64,000 nucleotides of DNA from NCBI GenBank assembly GCA_007115705.1, contig QXEO01000734.1:496001-560000 (forward strand), written 5' to 3'. This document shows positions 56,424 through 64,000 of this stretch, piece by piece. The notes under the pieces were generated by a model, which worked only from the letters and a program-made list of their open reading frames with translations, was not told the origin of the DNA and did not search any database. A program made the position numbers and the translations under genes. Position 1 is the stretch's first letter; each line of letters opens with the position of its first letter. The stretch is from Dactylis glomerata (taxonomy: Eukaryota; Streptophyta; Magnoliopsida; Poales; Poaceae).

Positions 56424-58141
56424 TGCCTATTGTTTCGTTACACTTAGTGGCATTTTTATACATTTTCCGGAACTAACCTATTAACGAAGTGCCACAGTGC
56501 CAGTTTCCTGTTTTCTGCTGTTTTTGTGTTTCAGAAGTGATACACAGGAAATATTCTCGGAATTGGACGAAACAAGTTCCTGAAGTCATATTTCACCGGG
56601 GACCTCCCAAACATCCGAAGACCTGACGGAGGGGGGCCACGTGGCCCCCACACACAGGGGCGGCGCGGCCTGGCCCCTGGCCGCGCCACCCCCTTGTGAG
56701 GCCGCGTGGCTCCACCTCTGACAGCCTCCTTTCGCCTACATATACCCCCTGACAAGAAAAACCTAAGGGCCCGATCAGTTTTCCAGAATACATCGCGATC
56801 CGCCGCCGCCGTCGACCCGAAGATCGGGAGGGTCCAGAAGCTCTTCCCGGCACCCTGCCGGAGAGGGGAATCGCCACCGGAGGTCTTCTTCATCGCCATG
56901 CTTGCCTCCGGAGCGATGAGTGAGTAGTCTACCTTGGACTATGGGTCCATAGCAGTAGCTAGATGGTTGTCTTCTCCACCATGTGCTTCATGTTTAGATC
57001 TCATGAGCTGCCCTACATGATTGAGATCACCGTTATGTAATACTATGATGTTGGTTTGTTGGGATCCGATGAATATTGGTGTTTATGATTAAGTTGTTGT
57101 ACTGAATTATATCTTTTGTTATCTCTATGTTGTTTATGATCTTGCATGCTCTCCGTTGTTAGTAGCTATCTTGGCCGAGTAGTTGCTAGTGACTCCAAGA
57201 GGGGGTATTTATGCTCGATAGTGGGTTCATGTCTCTATTTCACCTGGGGGAGTGACAGAAACCTCTAAGGTGGTAGATGTGCTGTTGCTACTAGGGAGAA
57301 AACAACATTCATATGCTCAAGGGCATATGCTTTGTTTACATTACACACTTTGCTTAATGCAATTATCTGTTGTTCGCAACTTAATACTTTTGGGGTGTTC
57401 GGATGATATCCCCGAGGGTGGATTATTAGTCATAGATGCAGTTGGATGGCGGTCTATGTATTTTGTTGTAATGCCCAGAGTGAATCTCATAGTGATCTTC
57501 TTGACATATCACGTTATCTTTATTCTATCAATTGCCCAACTGTAATTTGTTTACCCAGCATGTTATTTATCTATGGAGAGACACCACTAGTGAATTGTGG
57601 ACCCCGGTCCTATTTTAATCATATTGCAATCACCTGTTTACTTTTCCCGCACTGTTTACTTTACTCGCATATACTCTACTGTTTTCCACTCGATACACTC
57701 ATAACCTTTGTTTCAAGCAAACCGGTGAGATTGACAACCTCATCGCAAGTTGGGAACAAAGTATTTGTCTGTGTGTGTGCAGGTTCCACAAACACCTTCA
57801 GTCGTCATCGTCTCCCTTCTCCTGTTCGATAAACCTTGGTTTCTTAACAGAGGGAAAACTTGCTGCTGCACTCATCATACCTTCCTCTTGGGGTTCCCAA
57901 CGGGCTGGTCATTCACCACGCACAAGGACTGTCTGTTGCCACATTCACCGGGAGCATCAGCCTCTTTTCTGGCGCCGTTGCCGGGGAAGGAAGAGAAGAC
58001 TTCTGCGAGGGGAGTTCTTCGCACACACATTCTTTACTTTGTTATTTGTTTTGCTTTACTTTATTTTATATTACCTGCATTGCTTTTTATATCAAAAACC
58101 CAAAAAAATTAGAATCCTTGGAAGTTGTTATTTCTTTACTT

Positions 58142-58752
58142 TAGTTTATCATGTCGTTCTGGAGGACCTCTCAGTAGGTAGTGGTTCAATTATTGGCAAA
58201 AGTAACATTGAGGAGTTCTTTAATCACATTAGTATGCATGATGAAGATGAGGAAAAGTCTTGGGTTGAGCTTGCTCCTAGTATTGAAGTTGCTTCTGTTA
58301 TATTAATTGACATGTTGGAAGCTAGGTTTGCTAGTCTTAATTCTTCTATGCAATACATGTTCCTTAAGCTTCATGAAATTGAGGATCCCGAAAAGAAAGC
58401 TTTCATCTTAGAAACCTTGCGCACAGAATTTAGAGATGTTGCGATTGAGGCTAGGAAGGTTTTTAAGAAGTTTAATAAGCTTGGCTCGCCTGTTAAGGTT
58501 GTTGGTACGCCTGATGATTTTAAAACACCAATACCTTATGAACTTATAGGAATTCATGATGCTTGGGAAAAGAATTCTAGTTGGATTTGCCCTGAAAATC
58601 TTTTCGATGAAAGCAGTGTGCCAAAGCGTGATAGTAAAGGAGTTTCAAAAACTCAGTTGAACACATTTTCCTTCATTGTTGAAAAGATCTCTGCTGTTGA
58701 TCTTAATGCTTCATCTTTTGATATTACTTGGTTCGCAATTTTCTGCGCCTAG
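58142..58752 (+). pseudogene. Gag-like open frame of element B, start codon not evident
   Basis: An open frame with no good ATG at its start reads EDLSVGSGSIIGKSNIEEF, DMLEARFASLNSSMQY, ETLRTEFRDVAIEARKVF, then WEKNSSWICPENLF, ending at TAG 58750. It resembles the C-terminal part of a plant Gypsy gag but differs from the gag-like ORF of element A, although flanks on both sides are shared. It is probably a shortened, non-functional relic. Confidence 0.5.
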
Positions 58753-61661
58753 CTCAAAGGCGTTAAAGAAAAGCACTCTTGGGAGATAACCCATTGTTTA
58801 CTTTTCAGTACTTTTTCTTTTATTTGAGTCTTGGAAGTCATTACTACTGTAATGACCGCTCCTTATCTTGTTTATTTCGTTTTTGTGCCAAGAGAAGCCT
58901 CTAATTTGAGTGAGGTAAAGATTTGGGGTTATTGCTGTCCTGAAACTGTTTTCGGTGTTGCACCGTAAAAATTCGTGAAAATTCTCTGTTTATCTTTTGG
59001 ACATGCGATTTCTTGTGCATATGCCCCAGGTTATATCCAAACTTTTCTTAGTTGAACACTTTTTGATTTGAGCAACGGAAAATCCCTCAAAAATTCGTCC
59101 ATTATCAGCTGTCCAGTTTTGACAGATTTCTGCCAATATTTGTTTTTGCCACTTTATCGCTTTCTTTTGAGTTCTTTTTGATCATGGAACTCTTGTGGAA
59201 GTTGCTACAGTAGTATATACTTTATATGTGGTGGTTTTGGGTTGAAACCTGAAGCTAAAAGAGGTTGAATATATTTTATGCTTACACTAATGTTGGTAAT
59301 AGAATTGTGTTTAGTTTTGTATGAAGGAAGTTTTCAAGTGTAGGGATTGGAGAATGATGAGATGAGTTGAAGAATGGACAAAAGCTCAAGCTTGGGGATG
59401 CCCATGCATCACCCCAAGAAACATCCAAGAAGTACAAGCGTCAAAGCTTGGGGATGCCCCCGAGGCACCCCTTCTTCATCGGCAAAAATCAGGTCACCTT
59501 TCAAAACACTATATTTTTATTGCTTCATGCACTATGTGTTTTTCTTGGAGCGTCAGTTGTTTTAGTTGTCTTAGTTTGTTTAGTTTGTTTGTTTTCTGCA
59601 ATAAATGGTTGGACCCCAACAAATTTCCTTTGGAGAAGTTGACTCGTTTTCATTTGCAAAGAATGCTCTAGTTTTCACTCTTATTAATCGAGCATTCTAC
59701 TTTTTCCGCTACTGCTTTTGGTTTTCATTTTCGCCTTAATATGCGTTCAGATCTTGTCATATCTTTTCATCAAGGTGTATTTTTGCCTCTGAACTTTATT
59801 GGTTTTCATCAAAAGAGGTGTTTAAAAAATTTCAAATGGTGTTGGAAAAGAGAAAAAGCTTTGTGCAAAATAGTGGTACAAGAAGGAGCTTGTGTAGACT
59901 GCGGCTTAGGCTTTTTCATGTCATGCTTGATGTCTTTTTGATGGTATGCTTAGTGGTTTTGCTGTAGCATGACTTGTCTCAAATATCTGAGATTGCTTAA
60001 TGAGCCTTTGAAAAAAATCATGCGTTGTTTTTATTGTATGGAAGCATTATTTTGGTTTTCTCCTTGATGCTTTATTTGGGTTGACTTGGCGCATGCTCAC
60101 ACATGTTAGACTCTTCCAAAGTCGCCATTAGCCTTCATGATCATTTAGTTTTTGACTTTTGATGCCATCGTATGCTTCTTTTAATGTCGCTTTGTCGCTT
60201 TGCATGATTATGGCCATTATTGCTCTCTTAGTTGGTCGCTCCCAGTCTTTTGCTAGCCCTCACCTTGTACTGAGTATGAGCTCTACTCGTGCATCCAACT
60301 CCTAAAAGCCAAAGTTTTCCATTGTGTCCACCATACATACCTACTAGCAATTTGCTATTCCAAGTAAATTTGACTTGCTTTTATTTTCTCTTCAAATTAA
60401 ACTCTTACCAGTGTTATGCGAAACTCGGTCAGTAAAGCTCTCACGAACCGGAAGGCACACTTTACTTTTTCCTGTTCTAAAAATTTGACATTGTGGTCTT
60501 TTATGTTGAGTTGTTATGCTTGCAAGTTGTAAGTTGGATTCTAGCCCAGCCATGCCGTCATGGGGCAAGCTTTCAACATTGCACTTCTTTTTGAGTTGAT
60601 ATCGTGATCTTTTGTTTATGGATGCCCGCTGTGTGAAATGAATTGGGAATCTTGTAAGGATCATGGAGTTTTTATATGTGTTAGGGAAACGCCGGGCCGC
60701 CAATCTAAGCCATGCATAATTCATGGTGGAAATTTGCAGCATACCCATGGTGAACATTCGACGACGCATCTCACAATAAAAAGCTAAACAATATAGCAAA
60801 TAAAAGAGATGTCGAGGTGTTCATTGTCTGCTTGTCCTGTCATTTTGGTGTGGGCTTGTTCCATGTCATCGGGCACGGAGGTACCCCATTGGCGGTTCTC
60901 AATGATATGCATATACTTACAATGACAAGAGCCTTGCTTGGGACTCTAAGTAAACTAGCATGGTTTGGGTACTTGTATCCACGGGACACGAGGTTTTCAA
61001 CTTATGATTTGTCAAGCATATGCATCATAATTGTTCTCGCATTAACTTTAACCATTCAAGATGCTTATGATGGGGGCAATGAGAGCTCAAAGCCGGTAAG
61101 TACCATAATTTTTGAAGGTTATAAAACTTGCAATCACTGCTTCCCTCTGCGAAGGGCCTTTCTTTTACTTTTATGTTGAGTCACCACCTTCTTTCTTTAT
61201 GCACCATTAAGAGAGCATAGTTGTCATTCTTAGTGTGATATGCATTGTCCCAAGGTTCATTGATTGACTCATATTGATTGGTTTCACTTGTTCTTAAATT
61301 ACTTGTATCTAGTCGCCCTCTTAAACTTTGAGGTGTCCTATGCATTTATGTTTTGCTCTCTTTGAAGGACAAGCTGAAAACCTTTTGTATGTCTTTCCTT
61401 ATGATTTGAACACACGTTTGACTTTCATTGTTTCATTATCATGATCTTTTGTTTGTGTTCATTTGCATGTTTACAACATGGTTGCTAAGTTCTTATTGTC
61501 ATGATTATATCTTTCATGCCCATGTTTTAAGTTCTATTGATCCCAGCTCACCAATGCTTACATATATGATCAAGATTGTGTAGGTGCATGTCACCTCAAA
61601 AATTATTCTTTGTTATCACTTACCTACTCGAGGACGAGCAGGAGTTAAGCTTGGGGATGCT
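58753..61661 (+). other. Non-coding interior of element B
   Basis: No pol gene. It is near-identical by eye to 36590-38156 of element A; then 60320-61130 is private to this copy; then shared sequence resumes (TTCCCTCTGCGAAGGGCC) to the purine tract at about 61648. Open frames on either strand show no family resemblance. Confidence 0.7.
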
Positions 61662-63255
61662 TGATACGTCTCAAACGTATCTATAATTTTTGATGCTCCA
61701 TGCTTTGTTTTACACCATTTGCCTATTGTTTCGTTACACTTAGTGGCATTTTTATACATTTTCCGGAACTAACCTATTAACGAAGTGCCACAGTGCCAGT
61801 TTCCTGTTTTCTGCTGTTTTTGTGTTTCAGAAGTGATACACAGGAAATATTCTCGGAATTGGACGAAACAAGTTCCTGAAGTCATATTTCACCGGGGAGC
61901 TCCCAAACATCCGAAGACCTGACGGAGGGGGGCCACGTGGCCCCCACACACAGGGGCGGCGCGGCCTGGCCCCTGGCCGCGCCACCCCCTTGTGAGGCCG
62001 CGTGGCTCCACCTCTGACAGCCTCCTTTCACCTACATATACCCCCTGACGAGAAAAACCTAAGGGCCCGATCAGTTTTCCAGAATACATCGCGATCCGCC
62101 GCCGCCGTCGACCCGAAGATCGGGAGGGTCCAGAAGCTCTTCCCGGCACCCTGCCGGAGACGGGAATCGCCACCGGAGGTCTTCTTCATCGCCATGCTTG
62201 CCTCCAGAGCGATGAGTGAGTAGTCTACCTTGGACTATGGGTCCATAGCAGTAGCTAGATGGTTGTCTTCTCCACCATGTGCTTCATGTTTAGATCTCAT
62301 GAGCTGCCCTACATGATTGAGATCACCGTTATGTAATACTATGATGTTGGTTTGTTGGGATCCGATGAATATTGGTGTTTATGATTAAGTTGCTGTACTG
62401 AATTATATCTTTTGTTATCTCTATGTTGTTTATGATCTTGCATGCTCTCCGTTGTTAGTAGCTATCTTGGCCGAGTAGTTGCTAGTGACTCCAAGAGGGG
62501 GTATTTATGCTCGATAGTGGGTTCATGTCTCTATTTCACCTGGGGGAGTGACAGAAACCTCTAAGGTGGTAGATGTGCTGTTGCTACTAGGGAGAAAACA
62601 ACATTCATATGCTCAAGGGCATATGCTTTGTTTACATTACACACTTTGCTTAATGCAATTATCTGTTGTTCGCAACTTAATACTTTTGGGGTGTTCGGAT
62701 GATATCCCCGAGGGTGGATTATTAGTCATAGATGCAGTTGGATGGCGGTCTATGTATTTTGTTGTAATGCCCAGAGTGAATCTCATAGTGATCTTCTTGA
62801 CATATCACGTTATCTTTATTCTATCAATTGCCCAACTGTAATTTGTTTACCCAGCATGTTATTTATCTATGGAGAGACACCACTAGTGAACTGTGGACCC
62901 TGGTCCTATTTTAATCATATTGCAATCACCTGTTTACTTTTCCCGCACTGTTTACTTTACTCGCATATACTCTACTGTTTTCCACTCGATACACTCATAA
63001 CCTTTGTTTCAAGCAAACCGGTGAGATTGACAACCTCATCGCAAGTTGGGAACAAAGTATTTGTCTGTGTGTGTGCAGGTTCCACAAACACCTTCAGTCG
63101 TCATCGTCTCCCTTCTCCTGTTCGATAAACCTTGGTTTCTTAACTGAGGGAAAACTTGCTGCTGCACTCATCATACCTTCCTCTTGGGGTTCCCAACGGG
63201 CTGGTCATTCACCACGCACAAGGACTGTCTGTTGCCACATTCACCGGGAGCATCA
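61662..63255 (+). mobile_element. 3' LTR of element B, 1594 bp
   Basis: It starts TGATACG after AAGCTTGGGGATGCT and ends GGGAGCATCA before the TSD GGAAG. It is complete. It shares the CACCGGGAGCATCA end with its own 5' LTR, whereas element A ends CACCTGAAGCATCA, which confirms the pairing. Confidence 0.92.
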
Positions 63256-63260
63256 GGAAG

Positions 63261-63545
63261 TCATTAGTCCCGGTTAGTAATACCAACCGGGACTAAAGGA
63301 TTAATCTTTAGTCCCGGTTGGTGTTACCAGCCGGGACTAATGATCCTGGCAACGGCCGGATTGCGACCCAGAGCATTTAGTCCCGGTTCGTAATACGAAC
63401 CGGGACTAGAGGTTCAAAACGAACCGGGACTAATGAAATCTCCGTTCCAGCGGCCGAAAATGCGGTGGGGCCCAGGGCATCAGTCCCGGTTCAAAGAGCA
63501 ACCGGGACTAATGCCCCAGGATATTAGCCCTGTTTTCTACTAGTG
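63261..63545. repeat. Right (5') terminal repeat and subterminal array of CACTA 2
   Basis: About nine AGTCCCGGTT/AACCGGGACT words in inverted pairs, ending GCCCTGTTTTCTACTAGTG. Element B now separates this array by 15 kb from the transposase promoter it once adjoined. Confidence 0.92.
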
Positions 63546-63548
63546 ACA

Positions 63549-63933
63549 GTCTGCTAGTGATCCCTTTGTCTGAACCTAAATAAACAACAGTGAAGAAAGA
63601 TACATCTGAACCTATTTTACTTGTAGCTTGTCAGTTAGAAAAAGTAGTCTAGACACTGAACTTTGAAAGCGTTATAATCCACTGGAGACATCCACGGTGC
63701 AAATCATCGTTGGTAGGCAGCTGCATTTTTTTGTAGCCTAATTCATATATGACACTTAATTCAGTTCAACCTGGTAGCTAGTTTTCCAATCTGCTTGAGT
63801 ATTCCAATTAATTGTGTTTTTTTTCCTCATTGCAAATTTGTTCTATTTAGAATTCAGAAGTTATAACTACTAAATGAAGCAAAGTAAAGCACTTAAGGTC
63901 TGAAAGTACACAATGTAGCTACAAGATTTCCAA
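63549..63933. other. Flank of CACTA 2, no gene seen
   Basis: AT-rich unique-looking sequence that continues the target site of CACTA 2 (joined to 24323 before insertion). I see no coding or repeat signal. Confidence 0.5.
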
Positions 63934-64000
63934 CGCTCCGGAGGCAAGCATGGCGATGAAGAAGACCTCCGGTGGCGATTCCCTTCTCTGGCAGGGTGCC
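63934..64000 (-). mobile_element. Partial TGATACG-family LTR, cut by the window end
   Basis: From CGCTCCGGAGGCAAGCATGG onward it matches 28310-28376 of the solo LTR in the same (minus) orientation with a few differences. Its left end is an abrupt break inside the LTR, so the copy is truncated there. Confidence 0.8.

Larger units (their letters stand above)
48300..63255 (+). mobile_element. LTR element B, non-autonomous, same family as element A, TSD GGAAG
   Basis: 5' LTR 48300-48362 plus 56429-57959 (1594 bp without the nested element), primer binding site 57970-57987, interior 57960-61661, 3' LTR 61662-63255 (1594 bp). GGAAG duplications lie at 48295-48299 and 63256-63260. By eye about 9 differences separate the LTRs. 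The interior has a gag-like frame different from that of element A and no pol. It separates the transposase promoter of CACTA 2 from the element's 5' terminal repeats. Confidence 0.9.
24324..63545 (-). mobile_element. CACTA transposon 2, about 10.9 kb of its own sequence spread over 39.2 kb, TSD ACA
   Basis: It starts CACTAGTGGAAAACAGGGC and ends GCCCTGTTTTCTACTAGTG, with 3 bp duplications ACA at 24321-24323 and 63546-63548. Both ends carry inverted AGTCCCGGTT arrays. Genes run on the minus strand: transposase (47383 to 44081), then ORF2 (41891 to 24778). Subtracting the three direct insertions (1663, 11681 and 14961 bp with their duplications) leaves about 10,917 bp, a usual size for an autonomous plant CACTA element. 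All three insertions are in the element, not in its flanks. Confidence 0.93.

Noticed and set aside
1..64000. CRISPR arrays, rRNA, tRNA genes or bacterial operons
   Set aside because: None seen. The tandem repeats lack spacer structure, and the tRNA-like matches are 18 bp primer binding sites of LTR elements.

Overview
The window is nuclear DNA of a large-genome grass, most likely Triticeae (wheat, Aegilops or barley). The evidence is nested Gypsy LTR retrotransposons, two large CACTA transposons with Caspar-like ends, long TGATACG-type LTRs, a LINE remnant, and plant introns and GC-rich exons. Almost everything is transposon. Only positions 1 to about 2990, plus possibly 23011-24323 and 63549-63933, look like host sequence.

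Layout. (1) 1-2990: a small three-exon host gene on the plus strand encoding a 62-residue protein with an N-terminal acylation-type motif; I do not recognise it. (2) About 2990-3568: the 3' end of a CACTA element without its partner end. (3) 3569-22636: a Tekay/Del-like Gypsy chromovirus that has lost its 5' end. It keeps an upstream coiled-coil ORF, gag-pol, a chromodomain and a 3.5 kb 3' LTR, and abuts a LINE fragment (22637-23010). Its RNase H region is split by a 10.5 kb CACTA element (7253-17776, TSD GTA). (4) 24324-63545: a second CACTA element (TSD ACA), about 10.9 kb on its own but spread over 39.2 kb by insertions: a solo LTR (27201-28858, TSD CCTCC), LTR element A (29072-40747, TSD TGCTC) that itself holds a young non-autonomous LTR element (29390-34397, TSD GGCCG), and LTR element B (48300-63255, TSD GGAAG) that holds a LARD-like element with two 3805 bp LTRs around a 451 bp interior (48363-56423, TSD TGCCT).

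How the parts work together. Each CACTA element has a transposase gene (ORF1) and a second multi-exon gene (ORF2) ending in a Ulp1/C48-peptidase-like region. In both, a copy of the terminal (subterminal) repeat and a GC-rich island lie between ORF1 and ORF2, which suggests a second internal promoter. In the first element ORF1 is cut off before the catalytic residues, and the sequence upstream of ORF2 includes what looks like a captured first coding exon of an aminoalcoholphosphotransferase gene. That element also has a third small ORF combining an RNase H1 N-terminal-type domain with a membrane segment. The second element's transposase frame is nearly whole (two in-frame stops). None of the retrotransposons here can be autonomous as it stands.

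All structural calls come from reading the sequence by eye. Family names are from memory, with no database search.
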